A stretch of DNA of 64,000 bases. It comes from Micromonospora sp. NBC_01740 (GTDB lineage: Bacteria; Actinomycetota; Actinomycetes; Mycobacteriales; Micromonosporaceae). Shown one piece after another: positions 50,579 through 59,539 of this stretch (within the stretch, counting starts at the first letter, position 1; every line of letters begins with the position of its first letter). The translations under genes were made by a program, and so were the position numbers. Below the pieces are notes generated by a model. That model did not search any database. It saw only the letters and a program-made list of their open reading frames with translations, and was not told the DNA's origin. Where the stretch lies: positions 6,944,001-7,008,000 of the forward strand of contig NZ_CP109150.1 of assembly GCF_035920365.1 (NCBI RefSeq), written 5' to 3'.

Positions 50579-51398
50579 CCTCGACCCGCCCCTGCGCCGC
50601 TACCTCGCCGACCTGGTCGCCGCCGCCCGCGACGTGCTCGGCGACGACCTCGTCGGGGCGTACGCGGCCGGCTCGGTCGGATTGGGCGCGTACCAGCCGG
50701 GGCGCAGCGACGTCGACGTCGCGCTGGTCTGCGCCGACGCCCTCGACCTCGGGCGCCGGCAGGAGCTGGTGGCGCGGCTGCGGCACGAGGCGCTGCCGTG
50801 CCCCGCGCGCGGGCTGGAGCTGGTCGTGTACCGCCGGGCGGTCGCCCGCTCCGGCACGCCGGAGCCCGGGTTCGAAGTCGAGCTGAACACCGGGGCGCGG
50901 ATGCCGTTCCGGGCGACGTGGGCCGCCGCCGACCGCCCCGCCGAGGACGGCCTGTTCTGGTACGGCCTGGACCGCAGCATCCTGCACCAGTGCGGGCACG
51001 CCCTGCTCGGGCCGCCAGCCGCCGAGGCCTTCGCCGACCTCTCCCCCGCCGACCTGCGCCGCCTGCTGACCGACGCGCTGCGCTGGTGGCTGGCCCTGCC
51101 GACCCCGCCCGGCGACGGTCCCGCCCCGGGGGCCGAGGACGCGGTGCTCGGCGCCTGCCGCTCCCTGGTCAGGGTCCGCCACGGCGTCTGGCTGTCGAAG
51201 GTCGACGCCGGCCGCCGGCTGGCCGCCGACGGTCGGCGGGCCGACCCGACCGACGACGGCGCGGCTGCCGACCCGGTCGGCGGTGGGGCCGCCGACCTGA
51301 TCGAACGGTCGATCGCGGCGCGGGCCGGCGGGCCGCCGCCGAGCGGTCCCGAGGCCCGCGCCTTCCAACAGGGTGTGCTGGACGAGATCAGCCGGTGA
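50571..51398 (+). CDS. aminoglycoside adenylyltransferase-like nucleotidyltransferase
   Basis: 275-aa protein with a minimal nucleotidyltransferase motif GSVGLGAYQPGRSDVDVALV (GS at 34-35, Asp47 and Asp49) and a helical C-terminal half like ANT(3'')/DUF4111 proteins. It may adenylylate a small molecule; antibiotic resistance is only a possibility. GTG 50571 lies inside the end of the Nudix gene. Its 3' end overlaps the convergent araC-type gene by 11 nt. An Ala/Asp-rich insertion (about 225-245) is poorly conserved-looking. Confidence 0.7.
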   Translation: MTDLDPPLRRYLADLVAAARDVLGDDLVGAYAAGSVGLGAYQPGRSDVDVALVCADALDLGRRQELVARLRHEALPCPARGLELVVYRRAVARSGTPEPGFEVELNTGARMPFRATWAAADRPAEDGLFWYGLDRSILHQCGHALLGPPAAEAFADLSPADLRRLLTDALRWWLALPTPPGDGPAPGAEDAVLGACRSLVRVRHGVWLSKVDAGRRLAADGRRADPTDDGAAADPVGGGAADLIERSIAARAGGPPPSGPEARAFQQGVLDEISR

Positions 51399-52254
51399 CG
51401 GGCTCCACCGGGATCCAGAGTTCGGCGTCCGCCTGCGTGCCGTCCGCCGACAGCCGGGTCCGGGAGATCTCCGGTCCCGGCCGGCTGCGGTACGGGTTGG
51501 ACGGGAACCACTGGGTGAACACGTCCCGCCACAGGTACTGCACCGCCTGCGGAAACTCCCCGGAGGTCTCGAAGACCGCCCAGGCGCCCGCCGGCACGGG
51601 CAGCGCGTCCAGGTCCTCCGGCGCGTCCGCGCCCGTCACCACGCCGTACCAGTAGTCCAGCTCGGTGCCCTCCGCGCGGCTGTCGGCCACGTCGGCGCTG
51701 ACGTTGACGACGCCCTGCGGCTCCTGGTCGGACAGGGCCTCGATCCGGCGTACCGTCTCCGGCGGGATGCCCTTGACGAAGGCGACGATCGACGGATTCA
51801 TCCCCTCGTGCACCAGCGGCACCCGGGCCTTGCGGCCCACCAGCTGGAACCCGTCCTTGTGCACGATCCGGTATCGCATGCTGCTGCTCCCTTCGACGAC
51901 GAGTCGGAAGGACATCCGGGGCTGGGAGTGCAACGCCGCCCCCGTACGCCGGGCCTCGCCGGGGCCCACGCCGTGCACGGCGTGGAACGCCCGGGCGAAC
52001 GCCTCGGTGGAGCCGTAGCCGTAGCGGACCGCGACGTCGAGCAGCGTCCGCTCCCCCGCGAGCACCTCCGCGCCCGCGACCGTGAGCCGCCGCCGCCGGA
52101 TGTACTCGGACAGGCCGACGCCCGCCAGCGCGGAGAAGATCCGACGGAAGTGGTACTCCGACGTCACCGCGATCCGCGCCAGCTCGGCCACCTCGATCTG
52201 TTGGTCGAGGTGCCGCTCGATGTGCTCCATGGCCTGGTTGAGCCGCTCCAGCAC
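51388..52254 (-). CDS. AraC-family regulator with GyrI-like effector domain
   Basis: 288-aa activator with two helix-turn-helices at the N-terminus (residues 1-105; ELARIAVTSEYHFRRIFSALAGVGLSEYIRRRRL and TLLDVAVRYGYGSTEAFARAFHAVHG) and a GyrI-like small-molecule-binding domain (about 130-288). This is the Rob/MarR-like drug-sensing arrangement. GTG 52254 follows GGAAGGAGA. It overlaps the convergent nucleotidyltransferase gene at its 3' end. Confidence 0.85.
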   Translation of the reverse strand: MLERLNQAMEHIERHLDQQIEVAELARIAVTSEYHFRRIFSALAGVGLSEYIRRRRLTVAGAEVLAGERTLLDVAVRYGYGSTEAFARAFHAVHGVGPGEARRTGAALHSQPRMSFRLVVEGSSSMRYRIVHKDGFQLVGRKARVPLVHEGMNPSIVAFVKGIPPETVRRIEALSDQEPQGVVNVSADVADSRAEGTELDYWYGVVTGADAPEDLDALPVPAGAWAVFETSGEFPQAVQYLWRDVFTQWFPSNPYRSRPGPEISRTRLSADGTQADAELWIPVEPVTG

Positions 52255-52363
52255 CCGGTTCTCCTTCCCGTTCCGAACAGCAACGCTAGGCGCGCGGGAT
52301 GTTGGCGCACCCGACATGCTGTGCCCGGATCGGTCGCCCCGGTCGCGGCATGGGCATTATGGC

Positions 52364-54451
52364 TCAGGAAAGACCCGGATCGGCCCCGCCGCCGTTGGTT
52401 CGTGGCTGGTCGAAGCGGTGCCGGGCGAACGCGTCCGCCCTGCCCCAGCGGCCCGGGATGTCCAGCAGTGCGAGCCGGTCGAGGCCGGGCGGCAGCGCCG
52501 GGTTCACGGCGAGGTGGTCCTCGTGCGGTTCGATACCGAGCATGATCCGGATGAGCAGCAGGGACGCTCCGCTGGACCACGCCTGCGGGCTGCCGGCGGT
52601 GGGGTACCGGACCGGGTACCGCGTGGTGTGGCGGTCGAATCCGCCGAAGGCTTCGGGAAGCCGGCCCTGGAAGTAGGTGGCGGCGTCGATGACGCCCTCG
52701 GCGATGCGTCCCGCCTCGTCGGCGAATCCGTAGCGGCGCAGACCCCAGGCGATGAACGAGTTGTCGAAGGGCCAGACGGTGCCGCGGTGGTATCCGAGCG
52801 GGTTGTAGCGGCCCTGCCCCTCGGCGAGGGTCCGCACTCCCCAGCCGGAGTAGAGCGCCGGCCCCATCAGGTGCTCGGCGACCCGCCCGGCACGCTCCGG
52901 CGGCACGATCCCGCTCCACAGCAGGTGCCCGATGTTGGAGGAGAGGCTGTCGACGGGAGTGCCGTCGCGGTCGAGGGCGAGCGCGTAGTAACCCCGGTCG
53001 TCGAGCCAGAAGTCCCGGTTGAAGCGCTCGTACAGCGCCGCCGCCTCGCTTTCCAGCCGGTCCGCGTAGGCCGGGTCGTTCCAGAACGTACGGGCCAGCC
53101 GCGCCGCCCGGATCTTGGCGTCGTAGGCGTAGCCCTGGGCCTCACAGGTGGCCCTGGGAAAGCCCGGCAGCCTGCCGTCGGCGTAGGAGATGCTGTCCCA
53201 GGAGTCCTTCCAGCACTGGTTCTCCAGCCCGGTGACCCGGTTGCGTCGCTCGTACCAGAGGTAGCCGGTGGACGTCAGGTCGGCGTACTGGTCGATCCAC
53301 GCCAGGGCCGCCCGGGCCTCCTGTTCCAGCTCCATCACCAGCGCCGCGTCGCCGCTCCACCGTTCGTACTCGTCGAGCAGCACCACGAACAGCGGCGAGG
53401 CGTCCACGGTGCCGTAGTACGGCGAGTGCGGCTGCTCCTCGAACGCGGCCGACTCGCCGTAGCGCAGCTCGTGCAGGATCCGACCGGGGTCCTCTTCCAG
53501 CACGTTGTCGGTCCGGGCGCCCTGCAACGAGGCGAGGATCCGCAGCGTCGGCGGGGTCAGCGACGGGGTGAAGGGCAGGGTCTGCAGGCAGGTCAGCAGG
53601 CTGTCCCGGCCGAACAGGGTCATGAACCAGGGCAGTCCCGCCGCCGGTACGGCCGCGCCGCCGAGCGAGAGCGGGGCGAAGCGCAGCGCCGCCAGGTCCA
53701 CCAGGCTGCGGTGGTACACCTGTTGCAGTGCGCTGCTGTCGGTGTCCAGCTTCGGGGCCTCCGCGAGCCACTCCCGCACGCTCGTCGGCAGGGTGGCGGC
53801 GTCCGGGCGCAGCGCCCGCACCGAGGCACGGAGGTCGACACCGTCCGGACGCAGCGCCCGCATGACGACCCGCAGCTCCGTCGACCACCGGGCGCCGGGC
53901 GGCAGCCGCAGCGTGAAGCGGAGCCCGTCCCGGTCGAAGTCGGCGGGCTCACTGGCCGAGACGGACACCTCACGCTGGAACGTGCCGCGCCGGTAGCCCA
54001 GCCGCAACTCGTCCGGACCGACGTGGAGGTAGTGGCTGCCGGCCTTCTGGCGGACGTCGAACTTGATGTCGAAGATGTCGGCGAAGTCGGCCGCCACCTC
54101 CAGTCGTACGTCGAGGTCCATCTCCTTCTCGCCGTAGTTGAACAGCGTCAGCGACTCGGTCAGGTCCGGTCCGATCCGCCGCCGCCGGATCGCCGACACG
54201 TCGGCCTCCACGTAGTCGGTCTGCCCGCCCGGCACCACGAAGAACGCCGCCTCGTAGTACTGGCTGTCGTCCACCGACAGCGCGGTCAGCCGCTCGCCGT
54301 TGACGGTGAGCACCCATCGGGACAGGAAACGCGAGTCGGCGGCGAACAGGCCGACCGGGGTCGCGGGTGACGACTCCACGTCACCGCTGGAATCCGAGAC
54401 GATGAAGGTGCTGCCGTCGATGCACGACACGGTGCCCGGGATGTCCTTCAC
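52364..54451 (-). CDS. glycogen-debranching-type glycoside hydrolase (amylo-alpha-1,6-glucosidase family)
   Basis: 695-aa protein with an N-terminal beta-sandwich GDE domain (SDSSGDVESSPATPVGLFAADSRFLSRWVLTVNG) and a C-terminal alpha/alpha-barrel (LPWFMTLFGRDSLLTCLQTLPF, NQCWKDSWDSI, YHRGTVWPFDNSFIAWGL). The family cleaves alpha-1,6 branches or related glucans and trehalose-like saccharides. GTG 54451 lies 4 nt after the stop of the SCP2 gene, so the two form an operon. Cytoplasmic; no signal peptide. Confidence 0.82.
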   Translation of the reverse strand: MKDIPGTVSCIDGSTFIVSDSSGDVESSPATPVGLFAADSRFLSRWVLTVNGERLTALSVDDSQYYEAAFFVVPGGQTDYVEADVSAIRRRRIGPDLTESLTLFNYGEKEMDLDVRLEVAADFADIFDIKFDVRQKAGSHYLHVGPDELRLGYRRGTFQREVSVSASEPADFDRDGLRFTLRLPPGARWSTELRVVMRALRPDGVDLRASVRALRPDAATLPTSVREWLAEAPKLDTDSSALQQVYHRSLVDLAALRFAPLSLGGAAVPAAGLPWFMTLFGRDSLLTCLQTLPFTPSLTPPTLRILASLQGARTDNVLEEDPGRILHELRYGESAAFEEQPHSPYYGTVDASPLFVVLLDEYERWSGDAALVMELEQEARAALAWIDQYADLTSTGYLWYERRNRVTGLENQCWKDSWDSISYADGRLPGFPRATCEAQGYAYDAKIRAARLARTFWNDPAYADRLESEAAALYERFNRDFWLDDRGYYALALDRDGTPVDSLSSNIGHLLWSGIVPPERAGRVAEHLMGPALYSGWGVRTLAEGQGRYNPLGYHRGTVWPFDNSFIAWGLRRYGFADEAGRIAEGVIDAATYFQGRLPEAFGGFDRHTTRYPVRYPTAGSPQAWSSGASLLLIRIMLGIEPHEDHLAVNPALPPGLDRLALLDIPGRWGRADAFARHRFDQPRTNGGGADPGLS

Positions 54452-54455
54452 CGGG

Positions 54456-54818
54456 TCACTCCCCGCGACCGGAGACGGCCTGCTGCCGTGAGGCGGGGGG
54501 CACCGGGAACAGCCGCCCGACCCGCATCGCCAACGCGAGGTTCCCGTCGACCATGATCTCGCCCCGGGTGATCCCGGCCAGGCCGTTCATCTCACCCCGC
54601 GACATCGCCTCCGCGACGTCGGCGGTGACCGTGATGACCGTTTCCGCCGGGGCGTCGCTCTGCGTCACCTTCAGGCTTCCATGGTCGATGTCCAGCAGCC
54701 ACCGCTCCACCCGGTCCCCCTCCCGGATGTCGAACCGGACGGTGCCACGGACCTTGCACAACCGTGGATCGTGACCGACATCCGCCAACTGCTCGAAGAA
54801 GGCACTGGTCGCCGTCAT
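54456..54818 (-). CDS. SCP2-type sterol/lipid-carrier domain protein
   Basis: 120-aa single-domain protein of the SCP2 fold: a beta-sheet (GTVRFDIREGDRVERWLLDIDHGSLKVTQ), helix AMSRGEMNGLAGITRGEIMVDGNLALAMRVGRLF, then a Pro-rich tail. The family binds acyl-CoA or other lipids. GGGGAGG precedes the ATG. It is the first gene of a two-gene unit with the debranching enzyme; why a lipid-binding domain pairs with glucan turnover is unclear. Confidence 0.75.
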   Translation of the reverse strand: MTATSAFFEQLADVGHDPRLCKVRGTVRFDIREGDRVERWLLDIDHGSLKVTQSDAPAETVITVTADVAEAMSRGEMNGLAGITRGEIMVDGNLALAMRVGRLFPVPPASRQQAVSGRGE

Positions 54819-55040
54819 ACGACCTCCCCGCCACTTGTCAGGAGCGCTCGCCGACTACCCGTCGTACGGTGGCACTAACGCTCCCACCGGCGCCCCGGCC
54901 CGCTGCACCGAGTTGCGCATGCTTCGCATCGGCCGGCCAGCCGGCGCCCGGCCGATGCCGGCACGGCCGAACCGGCCGCTCAGGTGGCGTCGCCGCGGGG
55001 CGAACCGACCGCCGTGAGGAGGCACTGCGCGGGTGAGGAG

Positions 55041-55502
55041 TCAGCGGCGGCCGCACCAGGCGCGGGCCGGCGCGGTACGGACCAGGAGCCCGCTGACCAA
55101 CAGCGCCAGCACCGCCAGCAGCCCGCCCGCCGTCGCCGCGACGAAGGCCAGGTCGACCGGGGGCGTGATCAGCGACCCGAGGCGCGGCCCGAAGAGCAGC
55201 ATGATGCCGGCCCCCACCAGGAACGCGACGGCGACCGGCGCGGCGAACCCGTGCACCACCCGCCACGCCGTCGGGCCGCCGTGCCAGAGCCCCCGGAGCA
55301 CGGCTGCGGCCGCCGCCGTGCAACAGGCCAGGGCGAGCCAGTTTCCCGCGCCGCCGACCGCGCCGAGCAGCGTGACGGCCACGACGATGGTGTACGCCCA
55401 CCAGAGCGCGAGCAGCACCATGCTGATGACGATGCTGGACGGCCGCCGCATCGGCTCCCGACCGGCGGGCAGCGGGCCGGACTCCAACGGCTCATCGGTC
55501 AT
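55041..55502 (-). CDS. four-segment membrane protein, unknown
   Basis: 153-aa protein with four predicted membrane segments (about residues 24-46, 54-72, 82-104 and 116-140), a charged N-terminus and the basic tail ARAWCGRR. No recognised family. It appears monocistronic. Gaps 54819-55040 and 55503-55725 on either side hold no gene that I can support. Confidence 0.55.
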   Translation of the reverse strand: MTDEPLESGPLPAGREPMRRPSSIVISMVLLALWWAYTIVVAVTLLGAVGGAGNWLALACCTAAAAAVLRGLWHGGPTAWRVVHGFAAPVAVAFLVGAGIMLLFGPRLGSLITPPVDLAFVAATAGGLLAVLALLVSGLLVRTAPARAWCGRR

Positions 55503-55725
55503 CGCCGGATCCTATTGCGCCCGACCAATCGGGGTTCGGCGGCCGAACATCGTGGAAGATGTGCGGCTCTGAGCTGGTGGGCGACGGTCTGCCGCACCGG
55601 GCCACACCCCGCACCGGCCCCTCCGGAAGAAGGCCTGATGGTCTTTCAGCACCCCCATGGCATCGGGCACCAGGGCCTGGGACCGCTCGCGCATCGCGGC
55701 GCGTGGCCGACTGCGTTGCGCGTTG

Positions 55726-56850
55726 TCAATCCGCGGGTGCCGGCTCGGTGGGCCGTGGTGTGAAGAAGCGGATGATGTCGTCGGCAGCGGTGGGGGACAG
55801 CATCATTGCCTGGACCCGTGCGGACATTTCGGCGATCGGGTGGATTCTGGTGAACATTGCCTCCTCGTACGCCTGGATCGCCGAGTCCGGGTCGGCGGGG
55901 TTGGCGGCGAGTTCGCCGGCGAGTTCGGCGGCGTCGAGCATGGCCTGATTGGCACCCTCGCCGACCGGTGGCATGAGGTGCGCGGCGTCACCGATGAGGG
56001 TGACGCCCGACTGGTGTGCCCAACGTGTACCGATGGGCAGCGTCTCGATCCTTCGAGGCGTCGGCGCGCTGTCGCCGGCTTCGACGAGTGCGGTGAGATT
56101 CGAGTCCCAGCCGTCGAACATGTCCAGCAGAGCGCGCTTGCTGCGGTAGGTGTCCAGGTGCCGATCGTCCGCGCGGAGGGAGATGCCGACCCGGATGCCG
56201 CCGTCGCCGAGGCGTTGCGCGGCAAGGATCTGGTTCACGCCGATGCACCACAGGTTCCCGGGGCCGACCAGCTCGGCGAGATCCGGGTGGCGCCGGTCGG
56301 CGTCGCTGATGCTCAGCTCGACCAGGGTGGCCACGTAGGACAGTTTCGCGTCGGTGAGCAGCGGCCGGACGACCGAGCGCGCGCCGTCCGCGCCGATGAG
56401 GACGTCGCAGTCGGCGCGGTGACCACCGTCGAACGTCAGTCCGAAGCCTCCGTCGGGTCGCGGCGTCGCCGCGACGAGCCGGTGCTGCCAGGCCACCGTG
56501 TCGCCGGGGAGCGAATCGAGCAGAAGATCCCGCAGTGCGGCGCGGTCGATCTCGGGGCGTCCGGAGAATGAGCCGGGTTGCGGCGTGTGGTGCACGAGGG
56601 TGCGTCCGGCCGGGTCGAGGATGCGATGTTCCTCGCCCTCCGGCCGCGCCTCGGACCGGAACCGGCCGGCGAGGCCCGCCTGGGCCAGGGCCCGCTGCCC
56701 GGACTCCGGGTGCAGGTCGAGCGATCCGCCCTGCGATCGCGCGGATCGGCTCGCCTCGCGTTCGTACACCACCGCGTCGATGCCGTGCCGGTGCAGGATT
56801 CGCGCCAGTGTCAGGCCGCCGAGGCCACCGCCGGCAATCGCGATCCGCAT
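55726..56850 (-). CDS. FAD-dependent monooxygenase (TetX/PHBH-like)
   Basis: 374-aa flavoprotein hydroxylase. The FAD dinucleotide motif IAGGGLGGLTLARILHRHG lies at 5-23, a DVLIGADGARSVVR block follows, and the ribityl-binding GDAAHLMPPVGEGANQAMLDA is near 295. It resembles the TetX branch, which inactivates tetracyclines, but is also like many aromatic hydroxylases. ATG 56850 has GGAGG 5 nt upstream. It is divergent from a TetR regulator across two overlapping palindromes, so the substrate or a related drug may induce it. Confidence 0.8.
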   Translation of the reverse strand: MRIAIAGGGLGGLTLARILHRHGIDAVVYEREASRSARSQGGSLDLHPESGQRALAQAGLAGRFRSEARPEGEEHRILDPAGRTLVHHTPQPGSFSGRPEIDRAALRDLLLDSLPGDTVAWQHRLVAATPRPDGGFGLTFDGGHRADCDVLIGADGARSVVRPLLTDAKLSYVATLVELSISDADRRHPDLAELVGPGNLWCIGVNQILAAQRLGDGGIRVGISLRADDRHLDTYRSKRALLDMFDGWDSNLTALVEAGDSAPTPRRIETLPIGTRWAHQSGVTLIGDAAHLMPPVGEGANQAMLDAAELAGELAANPADPDSAIQAYEEAMFTRIHPIAEMSARVQAMMLSPTAADDIIRFFTPRPTEPAPAD

Positions 56851-56863
56851 CATCACCTCCGTT

Positions 56864-56888
56864 AGCGTACGCTGTATCTTATGGATAC
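56864..56888. promoter_or_regulatory. two adjoining palindromes between TetX-like and tetR genes
   Basis: AGCGTACGCT (56864-56873) and GTATC-n5-GATAC (56874-56888) abut. The first contains the tetR -10 box TACGCT (56868-56873) and the second spans its ATG (56881-56883), well placed for autorepression. Confidence 0.55.
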
Positions 56889-57606
56889 GCCGTACGGTAG
56901 CGCGCCGTTGCCCGTCTGGGAACGGCCCGAGCCTCAGCCGCGAGCAGCGCCGGTGCCGCTGAGCCGCGCGAAGATCGCCGCCACGGCTATCGGGCTCGCC
57001 GACGCACACGGCCTCGACGGCCTGTCGGTTCGCAAGATCGCCAAAGAGCTCGGCGTCGGTCCGATGCGGCTCTACGACTACGTGTCCAACAGATCCGAAC
57101 TGCTCGACCTGATGGTCGACGCCGTGTACGCCCAGATCGCCGAGGCCGGTCAGCACTCCGAGTGGCGCGCCACGCTACTGGCCGTCGTCCACCGGACCCG
57201 CGACGCCGCTCTTGAGCATGAGTGGTTCGCCGACCTGCTCGGCGCAAGGCCGCACCTGGGACCTCATGCGCTTGCCGTGGGCGAATCGACCGCGGCGGCG
57301 CTCAGCCAGGCCCCTGGCGTACGCGGCATCGACGACCTCCAGCGGGCCATGGGCGCCCTCAACGCGTTCATCATCGGGGCGCTCCGCAGCGAGGTCACCG
57401 AGCGACGCACCGCCCGTTCCACCGGCACCGACGTGCCCGCCTGGCAGGCCGCCCTCGGGCCCTACCTGACACGCATGCTCGAAACAGGCCGCTACCCCAC
57501 CATCGCCCGGCTCGTCATCGACGGCGCCCACCTCAACGCCGAGGAGACCTTCCACCACAACCTGATCACCGTCCTGGAGGGCATCACCGGCCATCCCCAG
57601 ACGTGA
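56881..57606 (+). CDS. TetR-family repressor (TetR_C-type)
   Basis: 241-aa regulator with a Pro-rich 25-residue N-terminus, the helix-turn-helix AIGLADAHGLDGLSVRKIAKELGVGPMRLYDYVSNRSELLDLM (about 38-80) and a C-terminal ligand-binding domain of the tetracycline-repressor type (EWRATLLAVVHRTRDAALEHEWFADLL). ATG is 7 nt behind TACGCT, so the message is probably leaderless. It very likely controls the divergent monooxygenase gene. Confidence 0.85.
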   Translation: MDTPYGSAPLPVWERPEPQPRAAPVPLSRAKIAATAIGLADAHGLDGLSVRKIAKELGVGPMRLYDYVSNRSELLDLMVDAVYAQIAEAGQHSEWRATLLAVVHRTRDAALEHEWFADLLGARPHLGPHALAVGESTAAALSQAPGVRGIDDLQRAMGALNAFIIGALRSEVTERRTARSTGTDVPAWQAALGPYLTRMLETGRYPTIARLVIDGAHLNAEETFHHNLITVLEGITGHPQT

Positions 57607-57698
57607 CCACATGCTCCGAGGCCAGCCGCCCGCTGAGAGCCTGCACCTCGGTCAGACATCCGGATCTGCTGCAACCAGCGCGCCGAGGGTGTGGCAGA

Positions 57699-58331
57699 TC
57701 AGTTGACGGACTGCCACCGCCCGGCGATCGTGCACCTACGATTCTGGCCAGTCAGCCACGATGACCAATGGGACCAGGTCCGGCGACCGGTAGTCGTCGC
57801 CAGGGAGGTACTCAATGTGCTGATGCCGACGGACTGTCCGATCATCGGCAGTCTCGGCCTGCTCAGCCACCCCGTCCAGCATGTCCCAGATGATGTCGAG
57901 ATACTCACGCCCGCCGGAGAAGTGCAGCGTGGTTCCGCCTTGCAGACCGACAAGCAGCGGGCCTGCGGTCGCCTTCTGACTGACGACCCCGTCGGTGACC
58001 GCCACCTCAATGGGCTCGGCATGTTGGCGAAGCAGCCGGCTGAGGGCGCGGAGCGCAGCCGGCGGACCGGCAAGCTCCAACTCGTCGTCGCTGACGGAGA
58101 CACGGCAGCGTCGGTGATCCTCCATCGACGCATTGTCCCTCGCCGCGCGATCCTTGCGTCGCCCGCCGCGAAGGCCTCCGCGAGCGCCTTGAGGAACATG
58201 TCGGGCATCAGGTGGGACGCGAGCGTCAAGCATCTCCCGGAGGCGAGGACGTCCATCAACATCGCCGTGGCGCCAGCGAACGCCTCAACCAGGTCGCGGC
58301 TATCTGCCGCGTGCCATTGCACCGGTGCCAT
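57699..58331 (-). CDS. uncertain overlapping reading frame, N-terminal part credible
   Basis: The first 65 residues (MAPVQWHAADSRDLVEAFAGATAMLMDVLASGRCLTLASHLM ...) look like a real helical protein, but beyond about 58145 the frame runs out of phase through the Imm32-like gene and turns into Ser/Arg/Pro-rich shadow sequence. Either a short gene has lost its stop codon through a frameshift, or the two genes were once fused. No family recognised. Confidence 0.3.
   Translation of the reverse strand: MAPVQWHAADSRDLVEAFAGATAMLMDVLASGRCLTLASHLMPDMFLKALAEAFAAGDARIARRGTMRRWRITDAAVSPSATTSWSLPVRRLRSAPSAGCFANMPSPLRWRSPTGSSVRRRPQARCLSVCKAEPRCTSPAGVSISTSSGTCWTGWLSRPRLPMIGQSVGISTLSTSLATTTGRRTWSHWSSWLTGQNRRCTIAGRWQSVN
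57736..58125 (-). CDS. small hypothetical protein, Imm32-like
   Basis: 129-aa protein with a beta-rich N-terminus (CRVSVSDDELELAGPPAALRALSRLL), a central GGTTLHFSGGREYLDIIWDMLDGVAEQAE helix and a conserved-looking ending RRHQHIEYLPGDDYRSPDLVPLVIVADWPE. This resembles short polymorphic-toxin immunity proteins such as Imm32, but no toxin gene is adjacent. Orphan immunity genes are common in actinobacteria. Residues 1-8 overlap the end of the credible part of the preceding frame. Confidence 0.45.
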   Translation of the reverse strand: MEDHRRCRVSVSDDELELAGPPAALRALSRLLRQHAEPIEVAVTDGVVSQKATAGPLLVGLQGGTTLHFSGGREYLDIIWDMLDGVAEQAETADDRTVRRHQHIEYLPGDDYRSPDLVPLVIVADWPES

Positions 58332-58470
58332 TCTTAGCGCTGCTCGTGGTTCTGTCCAGAATGACCGCATCTCACGCGCGTACCTGACCCGCGTCCTATG
58401 CGCAGAGACGAGGGAGCAGTTTTATCGTGGTGCGCCGATCGTTGGCTGGTGCCCACCAATCGTGGCCTGC

Positions 58471-58830
58471 CTACTGGCCGAAAGTGGAGCGCAGGTTCGC
58501 GTTGATCAGTTCGTTGAGCCGCTTGCGTAGGTGTCCCAGCAGTGACGGGTCGGGCAAGGGCTCGGCGACCAACAGCGTCCAGCGCAACTGCGTGCCTTGT
58601 GCACCGTCGGGCACCAGGTCGAAACGCACCTGAGCATCGGGGCGCCTGGGCCATAGTGACGACCACATGACCAGGCGCGGATGCTCCGCGTGCAGGATCT
58701 GCGGAGTTTGCTCGTCGTCGAGCAGCCGCAGCCAGGGGCGCGCCGGGTCGCGGTCAGGCTCGGTGAGCGCCTCGAAGACGATGGCCGGTGGGGGTGGCTG
58801 GCTACGGGTGCGGCTACCGGCTTCGAGCAT
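58471..58830 (-). CDS. SRPBCC/START-like small protein
   Basis: 119-aa protein with a helix-grip-like pattern: IVFEALTEPDRDPARPWLRLLDDE near the start, strand pairs RLVMWSSLWPRRPDAQVRFDLVPDGAQGTQLRWTLLVAEPL, and a long C-terminal helix LLGHLRKRLNELINANLRSTFGQ. This fits SRPBCC (polyketide-cyclase/START-like) ligand-binding proteins. Substrate unknown; monocistronic. Confidence 0.5.
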   Translation of the reverse strand: MLEAGSRTRSQPPPPAIVFEALTEPDRDPARPWLRLLDDEQTPQILHAEHPRLVMWSSLWPRRPDAQVRFDLVPDGAQGTQLRWTLLVAEPLPDPSLLGHLRKRLNELINANLRSTFGQ

Positions 58831-58893
58831 GCCTCAGAATAAGGGCGAACAACTCATCGTGATGAAGGGCGCCTGATCAGGACACGCGACGGT

Positions 58894-59120
58894 GTGTCGC
58901 TGCTCCAGATGGAACGAGGCTCCGGTAGGACAGCAGTCGACCAAGAACAACCGGCCAGTACGGAAGCCTCGTTGCTGACCTATCTTGCCGGCGTCTCACT
59001 GTCCACGCGCAGCCTGACCCGTCTGACCGAGCTGATCCGTGACCGGCACTGCACGCTCGTATCGTCAGGGCTTCCGGCTGCCGCGCCAGTCCAACCCCGG
59101 GACTGGTTTGCCACCGGGTC
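58894..59120 (+). pseudogene. IS5-type transposase N-terminal remnant
   Basis: LLTYLAGVSLSTRSLTRLTELIRDRH (about 58970-59050) is the opening of IS5-family transposases of actinobacteria, whose next expected block (RWRRLPAGRQALL) is missing. The frame continues as non-coding-looking sequence. GACCAAGAACAACC at 58938 recurs with one change at 59329, possibly an element edge. The rest of 58831-59539 holds no gene I can support. Confidence 0.5.
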
Positions 59121-59539
59121 ACCGGGTCGCGGCACCAGCTCCGCCGCCAGGACGTTGCGGGGCCTCCCCCACAGCAGCCGGCCATCGAGCCAGGTCCCCA
59201 AGCGCCGGACCGGAAAAGGCCCTCACGACGGCAGAGCGCGCCGTACCGAGGCAAGACCAACTGACCCAGCACTCAGGGCGTCTCCAGGGCGTCAGGGCGT
59301 CCGCAGGGCGTCAAACGCCGGCCAAAGTTGACCAAGAACGACCATCGACATCCAGACATAGAACCAGCTCAGAGCCTTGATCAGGGCTGGGAGCTGGTGG
59401 GCGACGGACGAGTCGATTTGTACGCCGGATTGCGATCATCGCACCCGCGTTGACCTGGGGCGGAGCCTGGCAACAGCCACTGTAGGCCGTCGCCAGGCCG
59501 TCAGGCGTCGCAGGTGCGAAGATCGCATGTCGTCGGTTG

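Noticed and set aside
55512..55694. 60-residue minus-strand frame in the spacer
   Set aside because: No ribosome site, no recognisable domain, Arg/Pro-rich shadow composition in its second half.
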